Source: Thermoleophilia bacterium (lineage in GTDB: Bacteria; Actinomycetota; Thermoleophilia; Gaiellales; Gaiellaceae). Taken from it: a DNA stretch of 8,382 nucleotides. This document shows, in pieces, positions 1-5,624 of this stretch. Position 1 is the first letter of the stretch. Each line of letters begins with the position of its first letter. The notes under the pieces are model-generated. The model was not told the DNA's origin. It ran no database searches and worked only from the letters and a program-made list of their open reading frames with translations. The stretch covers positions 1 to 8,382 of the forward strand of contig JACVSB010000061.1 of assembly GCA_014534155.1 (NCBI GenBank), written 5' to 3'. Both the position numbers and the translations under genes were made by a program.

Positions 1-150
1 CGGAGGCGAGAGGCCGTGGCGGTCGAGCAGCACTCGCGTTCTGCGGGTGTCCTCGCACAGCACGAGATCTGCCTCGCGCAGCTCGCGAAGGACCCTAAGC
101 GTCACGTCCTCCAGGTTCCCGATCGGCGTCGGGCAGACGACGAGCGGCAC
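1..150 (-). CDS. rsmI: 16S rRNA (cytidine-1402-2'-O)-methyltransferase RsmI, N-terminal 50 residues (cut by left edge)
   Basis: Translating the minus strand from a GTG at 150 gives 50 codons open to the window edge. Residues 8-17 read [10 protein letters not shown], with EDTRRTR at 33-39. These are the N-terminal signatures of RsmI, the tetrapyrrole-methylase-fold enzyme that uses S-adenosylmethionine to 2'-O-methylate C1402 in the decoding centre of 16S rRNA. Family members normally begin only a few residues before this TPIGN motif, so GTG150 is a good start. The gene begins 7 bases after the ROK kinase stop on the same strand, so the two probably share a transcript. I see no Shine-Dalgarno sequence before the GTG, and translation may depend on coupling to the gene upstream. 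The SAM-binding C-terminal part lies outside the window. Function is assigned from motifs, with high confidence despite the short visible part. Confidence 0.88.
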   Translation of the reverse strand, partial: MPLVVCPTPIGNLEDVTLRVLRELREADLVLCEDTRRTRVLLDRHGLSPP

Positions 151-157
151 CGGGCGC

Positions 158-1117
158 CTAGACGCGCACGGCGTCGAGCGCCTCGAAGCCGACGAGGCCG
201 GACCCGATCAGGCCCGCTTCCGGCCCGAGGACAGCGAGCCCGATCCGGACCGACTCGCGAGCCGTGGGGAGCGCATGGCGCGCGACGACCTCGCGCGCGG
301 GCTCGAGTATCAGCTCCCCCGCACGGGCGAAGCCACCGCCGATGACGACGAGCTCCGGGTTGAAGACGTTGACGTAGTTTGCGATGCCGATTCCGAGGTT
401 GTAGCCGATCCGGGTCGCCACCTCGAGCGCGTCCGGGTAGCCGCGGTTGGCGAGCTCGACGGTGAGAGGCGGATCGAGGTCGCGCCCCTCGGCGCGTGCG
501 CGCGCGAGCGCGCCGTCGGGGCTCCCGTCGGCGACCTCGTGCGCCAGCCGCTCGGCCGCCGTGCCCGAGGCGAGAGCCTCGAAGTGCCCGATGCCCGGGC
601 AGAACCCCTGGCAGGCGGGCCCGTGGAGCTCGAGCGTGACATGCCCGAGCTCGCCCGCAGTCCCGAAGGAGCCGCGGTAGAGCTCCCCGTTCAGGATGAG
701 GCCGCCGCCGATCCCCGTCCCGAGCGTGATCATGACCATGTGCTCGGTGCCCCGGCCGGCGCCGAAACGATGCTCGGCGAGGGCCGCGGCGTTCGCGTCG
801 TTCTCCAGCGCGACGGGAAGGTGGAAGCGCGCGGCGAGGAGGTCACGCAGGTCGACGCCCGCCAGAGGCACGTTCACGGACGAGCCCGCCCGCCCGACGC
901 GCTGGTCGATCAGCGAGGGGATGCCGACGCCGAGGGCGCCGACGCCGTCGTCCAGGAGCTCCTCGATCGCGTGCTCGATCTGAGCAATCAGCGCGTCCTG
1001 GCTCGAGGTCTCGGTGGGATGCTGCGTCCGGCGCAGCACGACGCCTTCGCGATCGAGGATCCCCGCCGCGAGCTTCGTGCCGCCGAGGTCGAGTGCGATG
1101 ACGTGCTGGTCGCTCAC
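158..1117 (-). CDS. ROK-family sugar kinase (glucokinase-like)
   Basis: This 319-residue protein has the full ROK layout. The phosphate-binding LDLGGTK motif is at 9-15, the sugar-binding and catalytic ENDAN motif at 105-109 (Asp107 the likely base), TLGTGIGGG at 131-139, and the ROK signature around [13 protein letters not shown] at 155-167. Length is normal for the family. ROK kinases phosphorylate glucose, N-acetylglucosamine, N-acetylmannosamine or fructose with ATP in the cytoplasm. There is no N-terminal helix-turn-helix, so it is an enzyme and not a ROK repressor. The exact sugar cannot be told from sequence, although glucokinase is the commonest role. The zinc site is atypical: His159, Cys169 and Cys173 are present but the last expected Cys is His178, before Glu180. 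The start is GTG at 1117, chosen because the ATP-binding motif follows at once. No Shine-Dalgarno is visible. rsmI follows 7 bases downstream and an LCP gene is divergent. Confidence 0.9.
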   Translation of the reverse strand: MSDQHVIALDLGGTKLAAGILDREGVVLRRTQHPTETSSQDALIAQIEHAIEELLDDGVGALGVGIPSLIDQRVGRAGSSVNVPLAGVDLRDLLAARFHLPVALENDANAAALAEHRFGAGRGTEHMVMITLGTGIGGGLILNGELYRGSFGTAGELGHVTLELHGPACQGFCPGIGHFEALASGTAAERLAHEVADGSPDGALARARAEGRDLDPPLTVELANRGYPDALEVATRIGYNLGIGIANYVNVFNPELVVIGGGFARAGELILEPAREVVARHALPTARESVRIGLAVLGPEAGLIGSGLVGFEALDAVRV

Positions 1118-1146
1118 GTGACGCAGGGAGGGACGAGGGCCACGGC

Positions 1147-1153
1147 TACCATA
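1147..1153. promoter_or_regulatory. Overlapping divergent -10 boxes between the ROK and LCP genes
   Basis: The 46-base spacer at 1118-1163 is the only room for promoters of the two divergent genes. The 7-mer TACCATA reads TACCAT on the plus strand (1147-1152), 11 bases before the LCP GTG. It reads TATGGT on the minus strand (1153-1148), 30 bases before the ROK GTG. Both fit the TANNNT form of an actinobacterial -10 box. No clear -35 hexamer is seen on either side. The assignment rests on position and a short motif, so it is tentative. Confidence 0.35.
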
Positions 1154-1163
1154 ACCCTTCGGC

Positions 1164-2339
1164 GTGGCCGGAAAGGAGAAGCCCTACACGCTCTACCGCG
1201 GCGGCCGCGCGAAGGGCCCCCTCCGCCCCCTCCGCGAACAGGCCGAGCCGCGTCGCGAGAGAGACGGCTACCGCCGCGACGACGGGCGGCGTCGCGTCGT
1301 TCCGAGGCGCTGGCGGCGGATGCTCGTCCTCGCGCTCGTGGGCGCGGTCCTCCTCGCGCTCGTCTGGGCCCTCCTGGGCTTCCTGGCCGTCCGCCGCGGC
1401 GTCGCCCAGGCGAACGACCGCCTGTCTGAGCGGGCGCGCGCCGCGCTCGCCGCGCCTGCCGGCTCGATTCTCACGAACGCGACCAACACGCTCGTCCTCG
1501 GCGCGGACGTCGGAGGAAAGCGGCCCGACCGGCAGGGAATCGGGCGCTCGGACTCGATCATGCTGGTGAGGACGGATCCCGACGAGCACCGGCTCGCCTA
1601 CCTGTCCATCCCCCGCGACCTCCGCGTCGAGATCCCCGGCCACGGCGTGGACAAGATCAACGCCGCGTACTCGCTCGGCGGCCCCGCGCTCGCCACCCGG
1701 ACCGTGCGCGCGCTCACGGGCCTGCGGGTAAACCACGTGGTCGTCGTCGACTTCTCGGGCTTCCGCGAGGTGATCGACGCGATCGGAGGGATCACGATCG
1801 ACAACCCCAAGCCCGTCCTCTCGAACCCGTTCGACTGTCCCTTCACGGGAGCGGAGGCGTGCGCGGAGAAGTTCAAGGGCTGGCGGTTCCGGAAGGGCGA
1901 AATCCACCTGGACGGCCGGCGCGCGCTCATCTACTCGCGCATTCGCAAGAACCAGCTCAATCCGTCCGAGAGTGACATCACGCGGGGCGAGCGCCAGCAG
2001 CGCGTGCTCCAGGGGCTCGCCGACAAGGTCGTCAGCCTCTACGGCTACCTGCACATGCCGTTCATCGGCGACGACCTGGTCAACCCGCTCGCGACGGACC
2101 TCTCGGCGGGTCAGCTGCTGCAGCTCGCGTGGGTGCGCAGACGCGCGGCCGCGGACAAGACCCTCCGCTGCCGGCTCGGCGGCACGCCGACGACGATCGG
2201 CGGCATCGACTACCTGCAGTCGTCGGAAGACAACGTCCGCGTCGTCGACATGATCAGGAACCGGGACTCGGCCGCGCAACCTCCCGCGCCCGGCGATCCG
2301 TTCGCGCCCGGCTGCTTCGTCGGCCGTGCGCGCGGGTAG
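1164..2339 (+). CDS. LytR-CpsA-Psr (LCP) family cell-wall glycopolymer ligase
   Basis: LCP proteins transfer lipid-linked glycopolymers onto peptidoglycan outside the membrane. This 391-residue protein has an Arg-rich cytoplasmic N-terminus (about 1-52), one membrane helix at about 53-76 and then the extracytoplasmic LCP domain. Its motifs appear in order: GRSDSIML (127-134, catalytic and phosphate-binding Arg/Asp), SIPRDLRVEIP (148-158), KINAAYSLGG (164-173), a DFSGF...IDAIGGI strand (197-211), and ALIYSRIRKN followed by SDITRGERQQ (254-279), which bind the lipid pyrophosphate. Cys225 and Cys233 bracket a short loop in the domain, and Cys336 and Cys384 lie near the C-terminus; all would be outside the cell. 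The start is GTG1164, because the N-terminal KPYTLYRGGRAKG stretch resembles what I remember from related LCP proteins and the next in-frame ATG (1320) would remove it. The gene converges on the FmdB-type gene with only 8 bases between stops. Confidence 0.92.
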   Translation: MAGKEKPYTLYRGGRAKGPLRPLREQAEPRRERDGYRRDDGRRRVVPRRWRRMLVLALVGAVLLALVWALLGFLAVRRGVAQANDRLSERARAALAAPAGSILTNATNTLVLGADVGGKRPDRQGIGRSDSIMLVRTDPDEHRLAYLSIPRDLRVEIPGHGVDKINAAYSLGGPALATRTVRALTGLRVNHVVVVDFSGFREVIDAIGGITIDNPKPVLSNPFDCPFTGAEACAEKFKGWRFRKGEIHLDGRRALIYSRIRKNQLNPSESDITRGERQQRVLQGLADKVVSLYGYLHMPFIGDDLVNPLATDLSAGQLLQLAWVRRRAAADKTLRCRLGGTPTTIGGIDYLQSSEDNVRVVDMIRNRDSAAQPPAPGDPFAPGCFVGRARG

Positions 2340-2347
2340 CCGGCGCG

Positions 2348-2635
2348 CTACGCCTCGGCCGGCTTCTTCTCGACCTTCTCCGACTTCTCGGGCTTGGCCT
2401 CGGGCTTCTGGCCGTCGGAGGCCGCGTCGCCCTCCTTCCCCTCGCGCTTGCGGCCGCCGCGCCCGTAGTCGGTGCTGTAGAAGCCCGAGCCCTTGAAGTG
2501 GATCGCCGCGGGGTAGAGCACCTTGCTGAGGGGCGCTGCGCCGCAGACCTGGCAGGCGTCGGGCGGCGGGTCCGCCATCCGCTGGAAGAGCTCGAAGGTG
2601 TGCCCGTTGGGGCACCGGTACTCGTAGATGGGCAT
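2348..2635 (-). CDS. FmdB/CxxC_CxxC_SSSS-type zinc-ribbon protein
   Basis: The 95-residue protein opens with MPIYEYRCPNGHTFE, the hallmark of the FmdB zinc-ribbon family. A second half-site CQVC follows at 28-31, then VLYPAAIHFKGSGFYSTDYGR (about 39-59), also typical. Expected metal ligands are Cys8, Cys28 and Cys31. The usual second Cys of the first pair is absent and His12 probably fills in. The tail from about 61 is Lys/Glu/Pro-rich, low in complexity and probably disordered. The family is often labelled a transcriptional regulator from its link to formamidase operons, but its molecular role is largely unknown. The reading frame stays open upstream as far as 2806, but the family always starts at this MPIYEY, so ATG2635 is the start. 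No Shine-Dalgarno is evident. The gene lies downstream of a small membrane protein on the same strand. Confidence 0.88.
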   Translation of the reverse strand: MPIYEYRCPNGHTFELFQRMADPPPDACQVCGAAPLSKVLYPAAIHFKGSGFYSTDYGRGGRKREGKEGDAASDGQKPEAKPEKSEKVEKKPAEA

Positions 2636-2662
2636 CGTGAAATGGGCGCGGGAGCGGGAAAA

Positions 2663-2668
2663 AGCGTA
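2663..2668 (-). promoter_or_regulatory. Possible -10 box for the FmdB-type gene
   Basis: On the minus strand TACGCT matches TANNNT, is followed by a run of five T's, and ends 27 bases before the ATG at 2635. This would give a leader of about 20 bases. No -35 match is visible at the usual spacing. The 79-base gap between the small upstream gene and this one (2636-2714) leaves room for a separate promoter. The motif is short, so confidence is low. Confidence 0.25.
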
Positions 2669-2714
2669 GCAGCGAGGTTCACGTGCATCGGCACTCGCGC
2701 CGTGCGTGTGCCAT

Positions 2715-2939
2715 TCAGTGAAGCTCGCGGCCGTCCTCGGCTTCCGACGGCGCACCCTCGCGTTCGAGCACCTCGCGAAAACAGGGCGCGTGCTCGAAGG
2801 CCGCAAGCCCCGGGGATGTTGTCCGCCGCCTCGTGCGCTCGCGGACCCGGACGCGCCCCGCGGCGGCGAGCGCGGCGACGCTGCCGACGACGCCGCCGAT
2901 CACAAACGAGCCCAGTTTCCTCCCGCGGTCGCCGTCCAC
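2715..2939 (-). CDS. Small single-pass membrane protein, function unknown (74 aa)
   Basis: I do not recognise a named family. The 74-residue product has a basic N-terminus (MDGDRGRKLG), one Gly/Ala-rich hydrophobic helix at about 9-28 (LGSFVIGGVVGSVAALAAAG), an Arg-rich stretch at 30-39 that would stay cytoplasmic, and then GLAAFEHAPCFREVLERE at 44-61 with a single Cys53. The positive residues on both sides of the helix leave topology open. That it is a real gene is supported by the clean membrane-helix-plus-basic-flank layout and by a -10 box (TAGACT) ending 7 bases before the GTG start, the same arrangement as the divergent kinase gene. No Shine-Dalgarno is present, which fits a leaderless transcript. 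I have an impression of similar short proteins with a 'GLAAFE.APCFRE' motif in related genomes, but I cannot confirm it here. Confidence 0.6.
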   Translation of the reverse strand: MDGDRGRKLGSFVIGGVVGSVAALAAAGRVRVRERTRRRTTSPGLAAFEHAPCFREVLEREGAPSEAEDGRELH

Positions 2940-2946
2940 CGGGACG

Positions 2947-2952
2947 AGTCTA
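2947..2952 (-). promoter_or_regulatory. Leaderless-type -10 box for the 74-aa membrane protein
   Basis: On the minus strand TAGACT (2952-2947) fits the TANNNT consensus. Seven bases separate it from the GTG at 2939, so transcription would start at or within a base of the start codon. No Shine-Dalgarno intervenes and no -35 hexamer is recognisable. It faces away from the kinase promoter at 2968-2973 across 15 bases. Confidence 0.5.
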
Positions 2953-2967
2953 CGTCCGTCGCCGCAC

Positions 2968-2973
2968 TAGGCT
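2968..2973 (+). promoter_or_regulatory. Leaderless-type -10 box for the PfkB kinase-psuG operon
   Basis: TAGGCT fits TANNNT and is followed by exactly six bases before the GTG at 2980. This is the classic spacing for a leaderless mRNA whose first base is the start codon. There is no Shine-Dalgarno. A -35 hexamer is not visible around 2945-2951. The tight spacing also supports GTG2980 as the true start of the kinase. Confidence 0.55.
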
Positions 2974-2979
2974 CCCCGG

Positions 2980-3795
2980 GTGGTCTGCGCGCTGGGAGAC
3001 CTATTGCTGGATGTGATCGTGCGCGTCGAAGGTCCTGTTGCCGCCGACACCGACACGTACGGTCGCACGCGCGCCGCGCCCGGCGGGCAGGCTGCGAACG
3101 TCGCCGCGTGGGTGGCGGCCCTCGGCGGGCATGCCCGCTTCCTGGGCAAGCGGGCGCGGGACGCGGCGGGGCGGATTCTCGTCGAGGAGCTGGCGCGGCG
3201 CGGCGTCGAGATCGCCGGCCCCGAGGTCGAGGCAGGGACGGGAACGGTCGTCTCGCTCACCGACACGGCCGGAGGCCGCACGATGCTGACAGACCGCGGG
3301 GTTGCGCCCGATCTCCGCTCCGATGAGCTCGACCCCGGCTGGCTCGCCGGCGTAACGAGGCTCCACCTCCCGGCGTACAGCCTCGTTCGCGAGCCGATCC
3401 GCGAGGCCGCGCTGGCTGCCGCCGACGCCGCCCGCGCGGCGAGAGCGGCGATCTCCGTCGACCTCTCCGCGACGCGCGTCATCGCCGACGCCGGCGCCGA
3501 CCGGTTCCGCAGGCTCGTGGAGGGCGTCTCTCCGGACGTGATCTTCGCCACCGACGCGGAGGCAGCGCTTCTGGAGCCGCTTGACGCTCCGACGATCGTG
3601 GTGAAACGCGGGGCCGAGGGATGCATCGTGCGGACCGGGGAGTACCGGCGCGCGTACCCCGCCGAGCCCGCGGACGTGGTTGACGCGACGGGCGCGGGCG
3701 ATGCCTTCGCCGCGGGCTTCCTCCTCGGCGGCCCGGACCTCGCCCTCCGCGCGGCAGCTCGGTGCGTGGCGACGATGGGAGCGTTTCCGCCGTGA
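2980..3795 (+). CDS. PfkB-family carbohydrate/nucleoside kinase, probable pseudouridine kinase
   Basis: This 271-residue protein carries both PfkB (ribokinase-family) signatures. An N-terminal substrate-side GGQAANVA motif lies at 35-42, and the C-terminal DATGAGDAFAAGF at 235-247 forms the anion hole, with Asp241 the expected catalytic base. VKRGAEG (208-214) is the usual strand before the ATP site. The N-terminal ALGDLLLDVIVRVEG is typical of the fold. At 271 residues it is shorter than most family members (about 300), with little sequence after the catalytic motif. The stop overlaps the psuG start (GTGA, 3792-3795), so the two are surely co-translated. The established partner of PsuG is PsuK, which phosphorylates pseudouridine to pseudouridine 5'-phosphate with ATP, so that is the likely reaction. 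Sequence alone would also allow a ribokinase- or adenosine-kinase-like role. No transporter gene is nearby. Confidence 0.87.
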   Translation: MVCALGDLLLDVIVRVEGPVAADTDTYGRTRAAPGGQAANVAAWVAALGGHARFLGKRARDAAGRILVEELARRGVEIAGPEVEAGTGTVVSLTDTAGGRTMLTDRGVAPDLRSDELDPGWLAGVTRLHLPAYSLVREPIREAALAAADAARAARAAISVDLSATRVIADAGADRFRRLVEGVSPDVIFATDAEAALLEPLDAPTIVVKRGAEGCIVRTGEYRRAYPAEPADVVDATGAGDAFAAGFLLGGPDLALRAAARCVATMGAFPP

Positions 3796-4697
3796 TCGAC
3801 GTCGTCCGCGTCCATCCCGACGTGGCCGTCGCGCTCGCAGACGGCGCACCCGTCGTGGCGCTCGAGACGACGCTCGTCTCACACGGGTTCCCGCACGGCG
3901 AGGGCGCGTCGGTCGCTCGCGCCTGCGAGGAGCGCGTGCGCGCCGCGGGCGGCGTCCCGGCGACGATCGACGTGCTCGACGGGTCGATCCGGGTCGGCCT
4001 CGACGAGGTCGAGCTCGAGCTCTTCGCCGACTCGCCGGAGGCGCGGAAGGCGGGCGCACGGGACCTCGCGGCCTGCGTCGCCCAGCGGGCGCTCGGCGCG
4101 ACCACCGTCGGCGGGACGTTGGCCGTTGCGCGAAGCGTCGGAATCCAGTTCCTCGGCACGGGCGGCCTCGGCGGTGTCCACCGCGGCTGGAGTGAGCACC
4201 CGGACGTCTCTGCCGATCTCGCCGAGCTGGCGCGGACCCGCGCCCTGGTCGTCGCGGCGGGCGCGAAGTCGATCCTCGACGTCCCCGCGACCGCCGAGCT
4301 CCTGGAGACGCTCGGCGTTCCCGTGCTCGGCTGGCACACGAGCTCCGTGCCGCTCTTCTACGCCGCCGACGGGGGCCCGCCGGTGTCGGCGCGCGTCGAG
4401 TCGCCCGAGGAGGCCGCGCGGATCGCGGATGTGCACTGGCGGCTCGGCGGCAACGCCGTCGTCCTCGCCCGACCCCCGGATGCGAGCCTCGACGTGGAGC
4501 CGCTGATCGCCGAAGGCGTGAGCGAGGCGCGCGCGCAGGGGATCGCCGGCCAGGCGGTGACCCCGTTCCTCCTCGCGTTCCTGCACGAGAGGAGCGGCGG
4601 GAGGACCGTCGAGGCGAACAAACGGCTCGTGGCCGAGAACGCCGCGCTCGCGGGCGAGCTCGCGGTCGCGTTCACCTCGCTCGCATCCGGTCGCTGA
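3792..4697 (+). CDS. psuG: Pseudouridine-5'-phosphate glycosidase
   Basis: PsuG reversibly cleaves the C-C glycosidic bond of pseudouridine 5'-phosphate, giving uracil and ribose 5-phosphate in the cytoplasm. Counting from GTG3792 the protein has 301 residues, a normal length. Family motifs appear in order: VVALETTLVSHGFP (21-34, Glu25 matching the catalytic Glu31 of the E. coli enzyme), ARKAGARDLA (84-93, Lys86 matching Lys93), TTVGGTLAVA (104-113), GTGGLGGVHRG (122-132), SADLAEL (140-146), and AAGAKSILD (155-163, Lys159 matching the Schiff-base lysine Lys166). The conserved spacing of these three residues argues for an active enzyme. An upstream in-frame GTG at 3762 would start inside the kinase. 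GTG3792 overlaps the kinase stop as GTGA and has a modest GGGAG 10 bases upstream, so it is preferred. The C-terminal part (GNAVVLARPPD, VTPFLLAFLHERSGGRTVEAN) also fits the family. Confidence 0.95.
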   Translation: MIDVVRVHPDVAVALADGAPVVALETTLVSHGFPHGEGASVARACEERVRAAGGVPATIDVLDGSIRVGLDEVELELFADSPEARKAGARDLAACVAQRALGATTVGGTLAVARSVGIQFLGTGGLGGVHRGWSEHPDVSADLAELARTRALVVAAGAKSILDVPATAELLETLGVPVLGWHTSSVPLFYAADGGPPVSARVESPEEAARIADVHWRLGGNAVVLARPPDASLDVEPLIAEGVSEARAQGIAGQAVTPFLLAFLHERSGGRTVEANKRLVAENAALAGELAVAFTSLASGR

Positions 4698-4711
4698 GAG
4701 AGGCAGAGGGA

Positions 4712-4760
4712 GACACGGGCCGCGGGTGGCTCGGGACCCCGCGCCCCTTCCGGCCGTGTC
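4712..4760 (+). terminator. Possible hairpin terminator after psuG
   Basis: GACACGG (4712-4718) pairs perfectly with CCGTGTC (4754-4760). Inside it CGCGGG (4721-4726) pairs with CCCGCG (4738-4743) across an 11-base loop. The result is a two-stage, GC-rich hairpin beginning 14 bases after the psuG stop. No T-run follows, so it is at best a non-canonical intrinsic terminator. The rest of the 4698-4834 spacer shows nothing else except the possible promoter at 4822. Confidence 0.3.
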
Positions 4761-4821
4761 TGCGGTCAAAACCCCCAGCCGATCGAGCCGCCGCGGGACC
4801 GCGCGCGCCGGGGAGCGCGTA

Positions 4822-4827
4822 GATAGT
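4822..4827 (+). promoter_or_regulatory. Possible -10 box for the MepA-like peptidase gene
   Basis: GATAGT is a partial match to TATAAT and lies 7 bases before the GTG at 4835, the spacing seen at the leaderless promoters at 2947 and 2968. It overlaps an alternative GTG at 4826, which makes that earlier codon a less likely start. No Shine-Dalgarno or -35 box is visible. Confidence 0.3.
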
Positions 4828-4834
4828 GGGCCCC

Positions 4835-5608
4835 GTGCGCGTCGTACTCTCTTTCGCCGCCCTGGCGGCGGTCACAGCCGGCCTGGTGGCTGCGAACGTC
4901 GCACTCAACGAGCGAGCTGCCACGAGTCGCGCGTCCGCGGCGGCGGACGTGGGCGCGGACGGCTCGGCGCATTCGAGCGCTGCCTCCCCGCCCGCCCCGC
5001 AAGCTGCAGCGACCCGATCCGCGCCGCCGCCCCGCGGGGGACGAGGTGGCTCGCGCTCGACTCTGCGAGGCCGCGCCGATCGTGTTCGCTGGCGCGATTC
5101 GCGGCCGGTAGGCCTCCCGTACGCCGGCCGGCTGGTGCGGGGCGTGCGACTCCCGGCGACAGGACGCCACTTCTTCACCTGGGATCCCGTCCTGCGCAGC
5201 TCGCCCAACCGGCCCTGGCGCCGCTTCGGCACGGACGGCCTCGTCCGGATCACGCTTCGGGTCGTGCGCGGGTTCGCCGCGGCGCACCCGCACGCGCCAC
5301 GGGTCGGGATCGGCGACCTCAGCCGTCCGCGCGGCGGCCCCTTCCCGCCCAAGCACGCGTCCCACCAGAACGGCCTCGACGTCGACGTCTACTACCCGCG
5401 CAAGGACCGAAAGGAGCGGCCGCCGAGACGGCCGGCCCAGGTCGACCGTCGCCTGGCCCAGGCGCTCGTGGACGCCTTTGTGGGCGCGGGAGCGGCGAAG
5501 ATCTTCGTCGGGCCCAGCGTAGGGCTACGCGGGCCGCACCGGGTCGTCCAGGTTCTCGCTCACCACGACGACCACCTGCACGTGCGAATCCCGCCCCGCG
5601 GGGCGTAG
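4835..5608 (+). CDS. Membrane-anchored M74/MepA-like murein endopeptidase (LAS superfamily)
   Basis: MepA-type enzymes are zinc peptidases that cut peptide cross-links in peptidoglycan. The 257-residue product has a signal-anchor helix at about 2-23, a low-complexity Ala/Ser/Pro/Arg-rich linker to about 85, and then the peptidase domain. Key motifs are GDLSRPRGG (160-168), HASHQNGLDVDVYY (174-187) and HDDHLHVR (244-251). The His177-x6-Asp184 pair and the His247-x-His249 pair match the zinc ligands and catalytic residues of MepA, so it should be active. It lacks a lipobox Cys, so the helix is either a cleaved signal or a membrane anchor; I infer an anchor. GTG4826 would add three residues (MGP). 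I prefer GTG4835 because a -10-like GATAGT ends 7 bases before it and because it gives a normal short n-region (MRVVLSF). The gene converges on the GYD gene with 9 bases between stops. Confidence 0.85.
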   Translation: MRVVLSFAALAAVTAGLVAANVALNERAATSRASAAADVGADGSAHSSAASPPAPQAAATRSAPPPRGGRGGSRSTLRGRADRVRWRDSRPVGLPYAGRLVRGVRLPATGRHFFTWDPVLRSSPNRPWRRFGTDGLVRITLRVVRGFAAAHPHAPRVGIGDLSRPRGGPFPPKHASHQNGLDVDVYYPRKDRKERPPRRPAQVDRRLAQALVDAFVGAGAAKIFVGPSVGLRGPHRVVQVLAHHDDHLHVRIPPRGA

Positions 5609-5624
5609 GACGCCGCGCTACGCC
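5602..5624. repeat. Inverted repeat spanning both convergent stop codons
   Basis: GGCGTAG (5602-5608) and CTACGCC (5618-5624) form a perfect 7-base inverted repeat around a 9-base loop. Each arm contains the TAG stop of one of the convergent genes (peptidase on plus, GYD protein on minus). It could act as a short bidirectional hairpin, but there is no T-run on either strand. Part of the symmetry follows simply from both genes ending in a GCG or GGCG codon context before TAG. Confidence 0.35.

Noticed and set aside
47..1429. A 460-codon plus-strand open frame antisense to the ROK gene and running into the LCP gene
   Set aside because: Its product is Arg/Glu/Asp-rich with no motif, and it overlaps two genes with clear family motifs. 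Long antisense frames are normal at this GC content.
1146..2615. A 489-codon minus-strand open frame opposite the LCP gene
   Set aside because: It is antisense to a gene with intact LCP motifs, and its translation is low-complexity and charged with no recognisable domain.
2636..2806. 57-residue N-terminal extension of the FmdB-type protein
   Set aside because: The family starts at MPIYEYRC, and the extension is basic and compositionally odd and overlaps the upstream small gene.
3762..3791. Earlier GTG start for psuG inside the kinase gene
   Set aside because: It adds ten residues not expected for the family, whereas GTG3792 overlaps the kinase stop as GTGA and has a GGGAG upstream.
4672..5365. 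Two overlapping minus-strand open frames opposite the MepA-like gene
   Set aside because: Both give Arg/Gly/Ala-rich translations without motifs and lie antisense to a gene with an intact zinc-peptidase site.
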